From: Marinomonas foliarum
GTDB lineage: Bacteria > Pseudomonadota > Gammaproteobacteria > Pseudomonadales > Marinomonadaceae
Direction of reading: 5' to 3'
Assembly (NCBI RefSeq): GCF_003337275.1
Contig: NZ_QPJQ01000026.1
Coordinates: 1 to 64,000 of the forward strand
DNA length: 64,000 nt
Positions 41,224 through 50,119 of this stretch are shown here, in pieces; position 1 is the stretch's first letter; the number at the start of each line of letters is the position of its first letter. Position numbers and translations under genes: made by a program. The notes under the pieces are model-generated. The model saw only the letters and a list, made by a program, of their open reading frames with translations. It searched no databases and was not told the origin of the DNA.

Positions 41224-41963
41224 TTTTTCTCCTCCAAACCAAATTTTTTGAACTTATCTAAAGCATTAGTAAATCCTTGAAGCAATGCACCATATTGCAT
41301 ATTTAAAATAACAACAGCAGCATTCTCTTCTATTGCAAGACGTTGTTCAGCCTCACTCCATGCAGGTAGAATCCATGGTTTATTAACTTTCTGAGCTGCT
41401 CTAGCTAGGTATCTGATATCATCAAGATCTTCTTCGGTGACACTATAAGCTCCTCTTTCTCGGCGAAGACTCAAGTCTGATGGGCCAATAAATATTCCAT
41501 CAACACAGTCTAAAGCTAAGATTTCATCAATAGAATCAAACGCAGAGCCATCTTCAATCATTGGAAAACACTGGTACTCTGAATCTTGCTCTTTCACCCA
41601 CTCGTCTGTGAAACCTACATAATTGGAAGTTCTCCCACCAGCAAAACTACGATCCCCTAATGGTGGGAACTTTGCATAACCACATACTCGAGCAGCATGT
41701 TCAGCAGACTCTATGTGCGGAATCGCTACCGCATTCGCACCAAAATCTAAGGCTTGCTGAATAGGACCACGCTCAGGTCCAAGCACCTTAACTATAACTT
41801 TCATACCTCGAGATCTAATAAATGGAATGATCCAATCCATAGCAGCAAGATCAAACAACCCATGCTCTACATCTAATACTACAATTTCGTACCCTGCTAT
41901 TTTCGCTATATCAACTGCTGCACTTGATGGCTCAGTTAGCCATACACTCGCCTTTAAATTCAT
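41220..41963 (-). CDS. HpcH/HpaI family aldolase
   Basis: At 247 residues this is a class-II, metal-dependent 2-oxo-acid aldolase with a TIM-barrel fold: VVLDVEHGLFDLAAMDW (about 28), the Arg-bearing PERGPIQQALDFGANAVAIPHIES (in two pieces about 63-86), metal ligands in MIEDG and the GIFIGPSDLSLRRE loop near 170. Such enzymes release pyruvate from 4-hydroxy-2-oxo acids. It is the first gene of the seven-gene leftward operon and follows the phased GTATAC array. No strong ribosome-binding site is seen. Substrate specificity cannot be told from motifs. Confidence 0.85.
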   Translation of the reverse strand: MNLKASVWLTEPSSAAVDIAKIAGYEIVVLDVEHGLFDLAAMDWIIPFIRSRGMKVIVKVLGPERGPIQQALDFGANAVAIPHIESAEHAARVCGYAKFPPLGDRSFAGGRTSNYVGFTDEWVKEQDSEYQCFPMIEDGSAFDSIDEILALDCVDGIFIGPSDLSLRRERGAYSVTEEDLDDIRYLARAAQKVNKPWILPAWSEAEQRLAIEENAAVVILNMQYGALLQGFTNALDKFKKFGLEEKK

Positions 41964-41993
41964 TTTATTGCCTTTTTAATTTAATATTTCAAA

Positions 41994-42033
41994 GTATACC
42001 TCATGTATACATAAAGTATACTTTAAAATATAC
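41994..42033. promoter_or_regulatory. Phased GTATAC operator array
   Basis: GTATAC begins at 41994, 42005 and 42016, exactly 11 bp apart, with a fourth ATATAC at 42028. It lies 31 bases upstream of the aldolase start. GTATAC is the core of FadR-type GntR operators, so this is the probable binding region of the GntR protein at 35990. Confidence 0.6.
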
Positions 42034-42044
42034 ACGGCAACTAA

Positions 42045-42176
42045 CGCTGTCAAGAATTTATTTTTGACTTTCCAAAGGTCTTAGTAAGAAAGCACCATCT
42101 ACATAACCAACATCAACTGAAAAAACAACGAATACAGCAAGAACTCGACAAGCTGATCGACGAAGAAGAGAGCTAA
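42045..42176 (+). pseudogene. C-terminal remnant of an unidentified gene
   Basis: A start-less open frame ends with HNQHQLKKQRIQQELDKLIDEEES and TAA at 42174-42176, followed at once by a strong hairpin with a T run. The charged, coiled-coil-like tail plus terminator looks like the surviving end of a real gene. The frame is closed upstream by TAA at 42042-42044. The family is not recognisable. Confidence 0.35.
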
Positions 42177-42190
42177 CCGCTCTCTTTTTT
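42167..42190 (+). terminator. Terminator after gene remnant
   Basis: AGAGAGC pairs with GCTCTCT around TAACC and is followed by TTTTT. The stop codon of the remnant lies in the loop. Confidence 0.7.
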
Positions 42191-42274
42191 ATGCCTGAGC
42201 GAAAATGACAGTAATATCACCAACCTAACAAACACACAAAACATGCCAAAAAGCCGCAAAACACTACCAAAAAA

Positions 42275-42318
42275 CGGATAACAAAGGGTAAGAATTGGAT
42301 AAAGTAAGGATAAACAGA
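42275..42318 (+). repeat. Four 11-bp phased iterons inside attR
   Basis: CGGATAACAAA, GGGTAAGAATT, GGATAAAGTAA and GGATAAACAGA follow one another head to tail at 42275, 42286, 42297 and 42308. They end 56 bases from the tRNA 3' end and parallel the 11-bp iterons near attL, suggesting recombinase arm sites. The rest of 42191-42328 shows nothing else. Confidence 0.45.
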
Positions 42319-42321
42319 CAC

Positions 42322-42352
42322 AAAAAAAGGGCTTACAAATTAACGTAAGCCC
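42322..42352 (-). terminator. Terminator of tRNA-Val
   Basis: GGGCTTAC and GTAAGCCC form an 8-bp stem followed leftward by seven T residues. It differs from the relic terminator at 537-566, as expected if the island brought its own sequence downstream of the tRNA. Confidence 0.8.
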
Positions 42353-42374
42353 TTGATTCTATTACTAAATTAGG

Positions 42375-42451
<77 letters not shown>

Positions 42452-42465
42452 AAAAAGTGTTGGCT

Positions 42466-42493
42466 ATTATACGCAGAGGTTTGCTTTTGACAA
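42466..42493 (-). promoter_or_regulatory. Sigma-70 promoter of tRNA-Val
   Basis: TTGTCA (42488-42493) and TATAAT (42466-42471) are separated by 16 bases, and the -10 box lies 14 bases before the tRNA. The promoter is outside the island. Confidence 0.75.
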
Positions 42494-42533
42494 GCCTTCG
42501 TTGATATTTTTTGAAGCCTTTGTTTTAAAACCA

Positions 42534-42722
42534 TTATTCGACAACAGGGACAAGCAGTTCGTGACCAATGACTTCGTCGATTAATCCGTACGGTACTTTA
42601 TATTTTTTATCTTTAAATCGTACCAGCGCGTAGTCGTAGCACATTTCGATCACGGTGCAGTTTACGATGACGCCGTTGTCGATAACGCGAACTATGTTGT
42701 AATTCCTTAAGGTAATCGCCAC
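42534..42722 (-). CDS. Small conserved-looking hypothetical protein
   Basis: The gene likely starts at GTG 42720-42722, because GGGAGGAG lies directly upstream; the longer frame would begin inside the uvrB end. It gives 62 residues, mostly beta-strand-like (VRVIDNGVIVNCTVIEMCYDYALVRFKD in pieces), with no membrane segment or known motif. It follows uvrB by 19 bp on the same strand, so it may be co-transcribed. I do not recognise a family. Confidence 0.55.
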   Translation of the reverse strand: MAITLRNYNIVRVIDNGVIVNCTVIEMCYDYALVRFKDKKYKVPYGLIDEVIGHELLVPVVE

Positions 42723-42741
42723 TCTTATCTCCTCCCTTTTA

Positions 42742-44766
42742 TCATTCACCGACGTCTTTTAGTTTTTTCTGTAGCTGGCGAATTTGGTCACGGTAGCCTG
42801 CTGCCAGTTCGAATTTCAGCTCTTCTGATGCCTGCATCATTTCTTTCTGCAATTGGATCATGGCTTTACGCACTTGAGCCACGTCTTCCATGCTTTCCAC
42901 TTGGTAATCTTTGGCGGTTTCAGCGACTTTTTTCGTTTTGTTACCACGTTTACCTGCACCTGGGTTGTACGCCCCTTCCATGATATCTTCGACAGATTTC
43001 GTAATACCTGTTGGTGTAATACCATGCTCTTCGTTGTGGGCTTGCTGTTTTTCTCGACGTCGATTCGTTTCACTAATCGCCCGATCCATTGAACCCGTAA
43101 TACGGTCTGCGTATAAAATAGCTTTACCGTTAACATTACGAGCAGCACGACCAATGGTTTGAATAAGTGATTTTTCCGAGCGTAAGAAGCCTTCTTTATC
43201 AGCATCAAGAATCGCCACTAAGCTCACTTCTGGAATGTCCAAACCTTCTCGTAATAAGTTGATACCGACGAGAACATCAAACTCGCCAAGACGTAAATCT
43301 CGAATGATCTCAACACGTTCAACGGTATCAATGTCCGAATGTAAATAACGTACTCGAACACCATGGTCACTTAGGTAATCGCTTAAATCTTCTGCCATAC
43401 GTTTTGTCAGAGTTGTCACCAATACGCGCTCACCAAGAGGTAGTCGTAAGTTTATCTCTGACAATAAATCGTCCACCTGAGTCGCCACTGGTCGAACTTC
43501 TAAAGTTGGATCTATCAAGCCAGTCGGACGCACAATCTGCTCGACTACCCAGTCCTGATGCTCTTCTTCGTATTTTCCAGGCGTGGCTGAGACAAAAATG
43601 GTCTGCGGTTTAATCTGTTCCCACTCTTCAAATCGCATAGGACGGTTATCAAGAGCTGAAGGCAAACGGAAGCCATATTCAACAAGGTTCTCTTTACGTG
43701 ATCTGTCACCTTTGTACATGGCGCCAATCTGCGACACGGTAACGTGGGATTCATCGATAACGAGCAGAGCATTCGCTGGTAAATAATCAAATAACGTTGG
43801 GGGTGGTGAACCTTCTTCTCGGCCCGATAAGTAGCGCGAATAGTTTTCGATGCCGTTGCAGTAGCCAAGCTCTTGCATCATTTCTAGATCGTATCGCGTA
43901 CGCTGATCAAGACGCTGCATTTCCACTAATTTGTTCAGTGATTTTAGCTGTTCAAGGCGCTGATCCAACTCCACTTTAATACGCTCAATCGCCGCTTGCA
44001 CGGTTTCTTTTGGCGTCACGTAGTGAGTTTTCGGGTAAATCGTCACTCGAGGCACTTTGCGAATGGTTTTGTTGGTAAGAGGATCGATCATCGACAAGGC
44101 TTCAATTTCATCATCAAACAATTCGATACGAATTGCAGTATCTTCGGAGTCTGCAGGAAAAACTTCAATCACATCGCCACGAACACGGAAATTACCACGT
44201 TCTAGTACCAAATCGTTGCGACTGTATTGCAGTTCAGCCAAACGACGCAGAACATCACGCTGATCAATACGATCACCACGGTCAAGGTGCAACATCATTT
44301 TTAAATAAGATTGCGGATCACCCAAGCCATAAATCGCCGACACTGTGGCGACGATAATAACGTCATCACGCTCTAGCAAAGCCTTGGTAGCGGACAAACG
44401 CATTTGCTCTATATGCTCGTTGACCGACGCGTCTTTCTCAATAAAAGTATCAGATGCAGCAACGTAGGCTTCTGGCTGGTAATAATCGTAGTAGGAAACA
44501 AAATACTCTACGGCATTATTGGGGAAGAACTCTTTAAATTCGCCATAAAGCTGTGCCGCCAAGGTTTTGTTATGCGCCATTACAATGGTTGGGCGCTTCA
44601 CTTGAGAAATCACATTGGCAATGGTGTAGGTTTTACCTGAACCTGTAACACCAAGCAGTGTTTGATGTGCTAAACCAGCTTCTACGCCACTCACAAGTTT
44701 TTCGATGGCTTTTGGCTGGTCGCCTGCAGGTGAATAAGATGAAACAACTTGAAACTCTTGCGACAC
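42742..44766 (-). CDS. uvrB: Excinuclease ABC subunit B
   Basis: UvrB is the damage-verification helicase of nucleotide excision repair, working with UvrA and UvrC in the cytoplasm. The 674-residue length is standard. Motifs include Walker [11 protein letters not shown] (about 39), the beta-hairpin [11 protein letters not shown] (about 92), DESHVT (about 338), the helicase motifs [14 protein letters not shown] and QTIGRAARN near 500-545, and a C-terminal UVR domain (about 630-670). No LexA box is seen in the 251-bp region upstream (44767-45017), which shows no other gene. Confidence 0.97.
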   Translation of the reverse strand: MSQEFQVVSSYSPAGDQPKAIEKLVSGVEAGLAHQTLLGVTGSGKTYTIANVISQVKRPTIVMAHNKTLAAQLYGEFKEFFPNNAVEYFVSYYDYYQPEAYVAASDTFIEKDASVNEHIEQMRLSATKALLERDDVIIVATVSAIYGLGDPQSYLKMMLHLDRGDRIDQRDVLRRLAELQYSRNDLVLERGNFRVRGDVIEVFPADSEDTAIRIELFDDEIEALSMIDPLTNKTIRKVPRVTIYPKTHYVTPKETVQAAIERIKVELDQRLEQLKSLNKLVEMQRLDQRTRYDLEMMQELGYCNGIENYSRYLSGREEGSPPPTLFDYLPANALLVIDESHVTVSQIGAMYKGDRSRKENLVEYGFRLPSALDNRPMRFEEWEQIKPQTIFVSATPGKYEEEHQDWVVEQIVRPTGLIDPTLEVRPVATQVDDLLSEINLRLPLGERVLVTTLTKRMAEDLSDYLSDHGVRVRYLHSDIDTVERVEIIRDLRLGEFDVLVGINLLREGLDIPEVSLVAILDADKEGFLRSEKSLIQTIGRAARNVNGKAILYADRITGSMDRAISETNRRREKQQAHNEEHGITPTGITKSVEDIMEGAYNPGAGKRGNKTKKVAETAKDYQVESMEDVAQVRKAMIQLQKEMMQASEELKFELAAGYRDQIRQLQKKLKDVGE

Positions 44767-45017
44767 GGATATTTTCCCTAAGCTTTACAATCGACGCAAT
44801 AGATTAACAAATTTTGCTTAAGGCGTCCGATGTTTACGCCTTTATTCTTATTCCTTTAAAACAAAAAAGAACATAAAAAAAGAAAACAACAGAGATTCGT
44901 CTTTACCATCAAAGCCACCATATATAACATAAGGAAATATTCATATTCCTAATAGACACCAGATGGATTCTTGTATTCTTATGACGCCTTTTTCTGCATC
45001 TATCCTGAGAACGCCTC

Positions 45018-46730
45018 ATGAATAAGCTTGAAAAATACTTACCTGCAATGGCTTGGATCAAAGAATATTCAAGAGACAAGCTACAAGCCGATACCATGGC
45101 CAGCTTTATTGCCACTATACTTTTGATTCCACAAAGTATGGGTTATGCCTTGTTAGCAGGGCTGCCCGCTGTAGTGGGTTTATACGCAGGCATCATCCCT
45201 TCTATTTTGTATTCCTTATTCGGTACTAGCCGCACTCTCGCCGTTGGCCCTGTCGCCATAACATCCATGATGACAGCAACGATACTGGCACCATTCGCCA
45301 TAGCTGGAAGCGAGCATTATGTAGCCATTGCAATAATGCTGGCGTTTTTATCTGGTATATTTTTGATATTAATGAGCCTATTAAAAATGGGCTTTTTATC
45401 CAACCTACTCAGCCACCCAGTTATCTCTGGCTTCATTAGCGCCTCAGCCATCTTGATTGCTGTTGGACAGTTCAAACATTTAATAGGTGTTCAAGCTCAA
45501 GGCAACAACCTAATCGAGCTTGGTAAAAGCATGATCTTGCATATTAATGACATTAATCTCCCCACCGTGATTTTAAGCATTATCTCTATCTTTTCCTTAC
45601 TTCTATTCAAGCGCCACCTAACACCTATGTTAAGCAAACTTGGCCTATCAGAGAGCACATCTAATATGCTTGGCAAGTCTGGTCCGGTCATTGTAGTTAT
45701 AACAACCACCAGCTGCGTTGGCGCCTTCTCACTCGATTCGTTAGGCATCAAAATCGTCGGAGATATTAATAACCACTTACCCATTATTCCTGTCGAATAT
45801 TTCACCTTAGACAATATGATTGATCTGCTACCTGGGGCGTTTTTAATAAGCATCGTTGGCTTCGTCGGCTCTGTTTCGGTAGCCCAATCCTTTGCAGCAA
45901 AACGCAAACAAAATATCAACCCAAACCAAGAACTTGTCGGATTAGGTTTAGCAAATTTAGGGGCGGCATTCAGTGGTTCGTTTCCTGTGACAGGCGGTTT
46001 TTCACGCTCAGTCGTCAACGTTAGTGCGGGGGCGACAACCCCAATGGCGGGGATATTAACAGGGCTACTCATGCTTTTTACCCTGCTGTTTTTAACACCG
46101 CTGTTTTATTACCTACCAACAGCCGTATTAGCAAGCTGTATCATCACTTCTATTTTGCAACTTATCGATTTTAAAGAGTTTACTCGGTTATATCATTTTT
46201 CTAAACAGGAAGCCGTGGGACTATTGGCCACTTTCTTTGTTGTACTCTTTATCAGTATGGAGACAGGAATAATCGTTGGCGTTTCTTTGTCGCTACTGTT
46301 TTTTCTTTGGCATACCAGCCACCCACATATTGCTGTAGTCGGTCGCCTTCCGGGAACAGAGCATTTTCGTAACGTTAAGCGCTTTGATGTAGAAACAACA
46401 CCAAGCGTTATAACCGTTCGTATCGATGAAAATCTATTCTTTGCGAATGCAAGAGTACTAGAAGACTATGTCTTAACCCTTGTATCTCAGCACAACGACA
46501 TTAAGCATTTAATTCTTATGTGTAATGCCGTTAATATGATTGATGCTAGTGCATTGGCAAGCCTAGAAGCCATAGATGATAGATTAAAATCAGCGGGAGT
46601 TACCTTGCATTTCTCTGAGATCAAAGGCCCCGTCATGGATAAACTGACAGGCTCAAGTTTAATAAAAAACCTAAGTGGACAAGTTTTTTTGACCCAGCAT
46701 CAGGCGACAAAATCCCTAACTACAAAATAA
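45018..46730 (+). CDS. SulP family anion transporter with STAS domain
   Basis: The 570-residue protein has a twelve-to-fourteen-helix SulP core (LLIPQSMGYALLAGLPAVVGLYAG about 38-61 in two pieces; GAFSGSFPVTGGFSRSVVN-like segment AAFSGSFPVTGGFSRS about 318) and a cytoplasmic STAS domain (about 440-560) with ITVRIDENLFFANA and MIDASALASLEAI. SulP proteins exchange or import sulfate, bicarbonate or other anions; the substrate cannot be told here. It is monocistronic, divergent from uvrB, and closed by the terminator overlapping its stop codon. Confidence 0.92.
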   Translation: MNKLEKYLPAMAWIKEYSRDKLQADTMASFIATILLIPQSMGYALLAGLPAVVGLYAGIIPSILYSLFGTSRTLAVGPVAITSMMTATILAPFAIAGSEHYVAIAIMLAFLSGIFLILMSLLKMGFLSNLLSHPVISGFISASAILIAVGQFKHLIGVQAQGNNLIELGKSMILHINDINLPTVILSIISIFSLLLFKRHLTPMLSKLGLSESTSNMLGKSGPVIVVITTTSCVGAFSLDSLGIKIVGDINNHLPIIPVEYFTLDNMIDLLPGAFLISIVGFVGSVSVAQSFAAKRKQNINPNQELVGLGLANLGAAFSGSFPVTGGFSRSVVNVSAGATTPMAGILTGLLMLFTLLFLTPLFYYLPTAVLASCIITSILQLIDFKEFTRLYHFSKQEAVGLLATFFVVLFISMETGIIVGVSLSLLFFLWHTSHPHIAVVGRLPGTEHFRNVKRFDVETTPSVITVRIDENLFFANARVLEDYVLTLVSQHNDIKHLILMCNAVNMIDASALASLEAIDDRLKSAGVTLHFSEIKGPVMDKLTGSSLIKNLSGQVFLTQHQATKSLTTK

Positions 46731-46754
46731 GCGGACCTCGATCCGCTTATTTTT
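46724..46754. terminator. Terminator between SulP gene and comEA
   Basis: AAAATAAGCGGA pairs with TCCGCTTATTTT around CCTCGA, with T residues after it. The SulP stop codon lies within the left arm. It can serve both convergent genes. Confidence 0.85.
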
Positions 46755-46775
46755 CGGTATTAATAATGCTCCGAA

Positions 46776-47090
46776 CTATTTATCTGAATCACCATCAGCT
46801 GTAGCGACTTGCAGTAACTCTCGATTGCGGTTCAATAGCACACCACCAATCCCTTTTACATTAGATAACTGATCAACAGATTCAAAGCGGCCATTTGCTT
46901 CTCTGTAAGCAACAATCGCCTCTGCTTTCTTAGTGCCAACACCAGACATCACAGCGGTCAGCTGTGCTGCAGTTGCTGTATTAATATCTAAAGGCGTAGC
47001 GGCAAAAAGTGAGAAAGGTGCAAGCACCAATGAAATAACCAGAAGTGTACGGGACACAAAAATACGGAAGGTACGATTAAGATTCGTCAT
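46776..47090 (-). CDS. ComEA family helix-hairpin-helix protein
   Basis: The 104-residue protein has an N-terminal signal peptide (hydrophobic core TLLVISLVLAPFSLF, cut after FAA) and a helix-hairpin-helix DNA-binding domain: LDINTATAAQLTAVMSGVGTKKAEAIVAYR and FESVDQLSNVKGIG (quoted in pieces, residues about 33-84). Such secreted single-HhH proteins resemble the DNA-binding part of ComEA, which takes up DNA in natural transformation, though in many proteobacteria the function is unproven. It is monocistronic. Confidence 0.85.
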   Translation of the reverse strand: MTNLNRTFRIFVSRTLLVISLVLAPFSLFAATPLDINTATAAQLTAVMSGVGTKKAEAIVAYREANGRFESVDQLSNVKGIGGVLLNRNRELLQVATADGDSDK

Positions 47091-47141
47091 ATTAAATTCC
47101 TTTTAAACTCTTTTAATAAAAAAGCGGCATCTTGCCAATAA

Positions 47142-47193
47142 AAAACCACTTATCGAATCAGCGACTAAGCCAAAACAAGTAAGTGGTTTTTAG
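47142..47193 (-). terminator. Terminator after pyrF
   Basis: CCACTTA and TAAGTGG, each flanked by A/T runs, pair around a long (about 30-base) loop. Leftward it ends in TTTTTT. It lies about 45 bases past the pyrF stop. Confidence 0.55.
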
Positions 47194-47236
47194 AGTAAAA
47201 GCTTTTTAATTAGACTTCAACTGTTAACACATCAAT

Positions 47237-47944
47237 TTAAACTATCACACCTAAATCTGTATTAGCTTGGGTCAACACAGCAATAGGGTCACTCGCCTGA
47301 GTAATAGGACGCCCCATTACAAGGTAATGGCTCCCAGCTGCCATTGCTTCTGCTGGTGTCATGATACGTTTCTGATCGCCTTGATCAGAACCATTAGGTC
47401 GAATGCCTGGCGTAACTAGCACAAAGTCTTTGCCTAGGTCAGCAGATAACATACTAGACTCTTGTGCAGAGCAAACAACACCGTCCATGCCGGAAGACTG
47501 AGCCAATGCGGCAAGGCGTTTAACATGTTGTTCTGGCGTGGCATCTACACCAATCTCTACAAGGTCAGATTGATCCATGCTAGTCAGCACTGTCACGGCA
47601 ATTAACAAGGTTTTATTATCTGGCAATTGCTGCAACGCATTAGCAGAAGCCTCCATCATTCGTCGACCGCCAGAGGCGTGTACATTCACCATCCACACTC
47701 CTGCTCTCGCCGCCACACTAACCGCATTCGCTACTGTATTGGGAATATCATGAAATTTCAGATCTAAAAATATGTCAAAGCCCAGTTTGTGTAACTCATC
47801 TAAAATAACAGGACCTGATGTTGTGAACAGCTCTTTGCCGACTTTTACTCGACATTGCTTTGGATCTAGTCGTTTCGCCATCTCGATTGATTGCGCCATG
47901 GTTGGGTAATCTAGGGCAACCACAATAGGGGATTGGCAGCTCAT
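47237..47944 (-). CDS. pyrF: Orotidine-5'-phosphate decarboxylase
   Basis: PyrF makes UMP from OMP in pyrimidine synthesis. The 235-residue TIM-barrel protein shows VALDYPT at the N-terminus, the catalytic Lys/Asp region LDLKFHDIPNTV (about 60), VNVHASGG and the phosphate-binding TPGIRP near 182 with MGRPIT near 215. It follows lapB by 77 bp in the conserved ihfB-lapA-lapB-pyrF order of gammaproteobacteria. Confidence 0.95.
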   Translation of the reverse strand: MSCQSPIVVALDYPTMAQSIEMAKRLDPKQCRVKVGKELFTTSGPVILDELHKLGFDIFLDLKFHDIPNTVANAVSVAARAGVWMVNVHASGGRRMMEASANALQQLPDNKTLLIAVTVLTSMDQSDLVEIGVDATPEQHVKRLAALAQSSGMDGVVCSAQESSMLSADLGKDFVLVTPGIRPNGSDQGDQKRIMTPAEAMAAGSHYLVMGRPITQASDPIAVLTQANTDLGVIV

Positions 47945-48021
47945 TCAGTGTCCTCTTTTTTCAGTTTATCAATATTTCAGTGTTATCTATGTCAGTCGCG
48001 CCTAAATACAAATGCTGCGCT

Positions 48022-49200
48022 CTACTCGCCTTCTAAACCATGAATTGGTTTAACCACACCCCAGTTTTTACAACTTGGACATTGCCAATGTAATTGGTGC
48101 CCTGGGAAGCCGCACTGGCGGCATTGGTATTTAGGCTTTACTTGTACTAGCTGGTCAATAAGCTCAAATAGTACAACTAGGTGTTGCTGGTTATAGCCAT
48201 GAGAATCGGCGAGTTGCAGGCTAATTAATTCCTTAAAGCCTTTAATAGTTGGGTGCAGTCTAAGCTGCTCGACCAAAAACATTTCAGCATAATCTTTATC
48301 TGTTTCCATGTAATGCTGCACAAGCGCCATAATCAATGCAGTAGACGGCTTTTTCTGGTTTTGCTCTTGCAAAAACTTAATGTAACCGCCGCTTCCCCAG
48401 ACCTTCTGGTAGCACTCTTTTAACTTAGGAATAATGATCGAAATAAATTCAGGGTCCTGATCCGCTGCGTGCTTTAGCTCCTTGATCGCATCGCGATAAC
48501 GGCCTTGGCTATTCAATACGTCAGCCGCCCCTATACTGGCTCGGATACAGCTAGAATCTACATCTAGCGCTTTCTTGTAATGTTGAAAAGCGGGTTTCCA
48601 TTGCTCTTTCTTCTGTAGCTCTTGCGCCATTTCACAGTGGAAATGTGCCAAGCGCTTAATTTCTTTTTTATTAGGGCTTTCTTTTATTAGCTCAAGTCCA
48701 ATCTGGATCGCTTTGTCCCAGCTCTGTTCGAATTCGTACAGATCAACCAACAAGGCCAGTATCTTTGGCTGAAATTCACTTTTTCGTGACGTGGATGCCA
48801 TATTCAACAGTAATCGACCCGCCCTATCGAGCAACCCTGCGGACATAAAATCGCTTGCTAGCTCTAACTGCACCATACGCATTTCGCGTTGAGATATTTC
48901 AGGGCGCGCCAATAAGCTTTGATGAATATTAATCGCCTTTTGTATTTCCCCCTTTTTACGGAACAAATTCCCTAATGTAAGGTGAATATCAAAAGTATCA
49001 GAATTGACTTCTAAGGAATCAACAAAGGCGTCAATGGCTTCGGAATGTTGATCATTAAGCAGGTGATTCAGACCGCGAAAGTAGTCTGTTGGAATATTCT
49101 TTTTAGCTTGCTTATTTTTTTTAGTCGGACTTTTTCGCCCCATTGCCCAGCCAACAAAGAGCGCGACAAAAAGAACCAGAAACAATCCTATTTCGGTCAA
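48022..49200 (-). CDS. lapB: Lipopolysaccharide assembly protein B
   Basis: LapB (YciM) adjusts LPS synthesis by promoting FtsH degradation of LpxC. The 392-residue protein has an N-terminal membrane anchor (FLVLFVALFVGWAMG about 7-21), a series of TPR helices (about 40-340) such as YFRGLNHLLNDQHSEAID and IHLTLGNLFRKKGEIQKAI, and a C-terminal rubredoxin-type metal site with CRQCG and CPSCKNWG. It follows lapA by 5 bp. Confidence 0.93.
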   Translation of the reverse strand: MTEIGLFLVLFVALFVGWAMGRKSPTKKNKQAKKNIPTDYFRGLNHLLNDQHSEAIDAFVDSLEVNSDTFDIHLTLGNLFRKKGEIQKAINIHQSLLARPEISQREMRMVQLELASDFMSAGLLDRAGRLLLNMASTSRKSEFQPKILALLVDLYEFEQSWDKAIQIGLELIKESPNKKEIKRLAHFHCEMAQELQKKEQWKPAFQHYKKALDVDSSCIRASIGAADVLNSQGRYRDAIKELKHAADQDPEFISIIIPKLKECYQKVWGSGGYIKFLQEQNQKKPSTALIMALVQHYMETDKDYAEMFLVEQLRLHPTIKGFKELISLQLADSHGYNQQHLVVLFELIDQLVQVKPKYQCRQCGFPGHQLHWQCPSCKNWGVVKPIHGLEGE

Positions 49201-49205
49201 CGCAA

Positions 49206-49529
49206 TTACTCCTTCCCTACAGAAAGCTCTTTAGTAATAGAAGCTTTACGTAAGGCATCTACTTCATCACGCGCTTTTTCGTATCGACGAGTCAATACTC
49301 TGATTTGACGCTCACTGCGTAAATAAGCAACTGAACTCACAAATAGAGCCACACACGCTCCAGCAGTGAAAGACAAAATAGTATAGAGAGCAACACTCAG
49401 CTCTGGGCCTTGCCAAAAGACAAGGTCAAGATGAATCAATTGCGGGTTACGGATGGCAAAAAACACGCCGACAGCGAGAAAAAAAGTAACAAGAACGATG
49501 TAAATAACTCTTTTCAGCCACTTAAGCAT
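49206..49529 (-). CDS. lapA: Lipopolysaccharide assembly protein A
   Basis: The ATG at 49529 (LKWLKRVIY start) is preferred, giving 107 residues; a longer frame starts at 49547. Two membrane helices (about 4-24 and 40-65) and a C-terminal coiled coil (RRYEKARDEVDALRKA) match LapA (DUF1049), partner of LapB in LPS assembly control. It lies between ihfB and lapB. Confidence 0.88.
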   Translation of the reverse strand: MLKWLKRVIYIVLVTFFLAVGVFFAIRNPQLIHLDLVFWQGPELSVALYTILSFTAGACVALFVSSVAYLRSERQIRVLTRRYEKARDEVDALRKASITKELSVGKE

Positions 49530-49603
49530 AAAACAACCTACCAACAATAGAATGGCGATATTATGCCGTGATAGCTCAAAGATTTCGAGGCATAAGATGT
49601 AAA

Positions 49604-49912
49604 TTAGTTAAGTTCGTTTATCTCATCACCTTCGGGGAAGTTGACCAACTCTCTCAACTCTTTACCCGGTTTAAAATGCGGCACATACTTCGCACTTAGA
49701 TCAACAGACTCACCCGTTTTAGGGTTTCTGCCAATTCTAGGTGCTCGATAATGTAAAGAAAAACTACCAAAGCCTCTTATCTCTATGCGCTCACCATTTG
49801 CCAAAGAATCAGACATATGTTCAAGCATCGCCTTGATTGCTTGCTCAACATCTTTCACTGGCAAATGAGATTGCTGATCGATTAGTAGCTCTATCAGCTC
49901 AGATTTTGTCAT
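49604..49912 (-). CDS. ihfB: Integration host factor subunit beta
   Basis: IHF-beta is half of the DNA-bending heterodimer IHF. The 102-residue protein has [10 protein letters not shown] at the start, the [20 protein letters not shown] arm region with the intercalating Pro (about 46-65) and [11 protein letters not shown] few extra acidic residues extend the C-terminus. It is first of the ihfB-lapAB-pyrF cluster; rpsA is not in its usual upstream place. The 49913-50119 region shows no gene. Confidence 0.95.
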   Translation of the reverse strand: MTKSELIELLIDQQSHLPVKDVEQAIKAMLEHMSDSLANGERIEIRGFGSFSLHYRAPRIGRNPKTGESVDLSAKYVPHFKPGKELRELVNFPEGDEINELN

Positions 49913-50119
49913 TACTGTCCTCGCGACTATAATTTGATCACACTGTAAGACTAGCTAAATTCAGAAAGAAAGCAATAAGTTAACGTATTTTAAGGCTGTT
50001 TTTACGTATTTAATTCCTAAGAAATAGAGAATATTACGAATGGACAGCTTCCACAACTAGCATAGAAGCTGCCTAGCTTTTATAATATCGCCAATATTTA
50101 CCACATTGGAAGAAATAAA

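Noticed and set aside
43545-43868. Overlapping frame inside uvrB
   Set aside because: It is a frame-shifted reading of the conserved uvrB sequence with no start signal.
44767-45017. LexA (SOS) box upstream of uvrB
   Set aside because: I looked for CTG-N10-CAG and found none; the AGGAAATATTCATATTCCT inverted repeat is not a LexA site.
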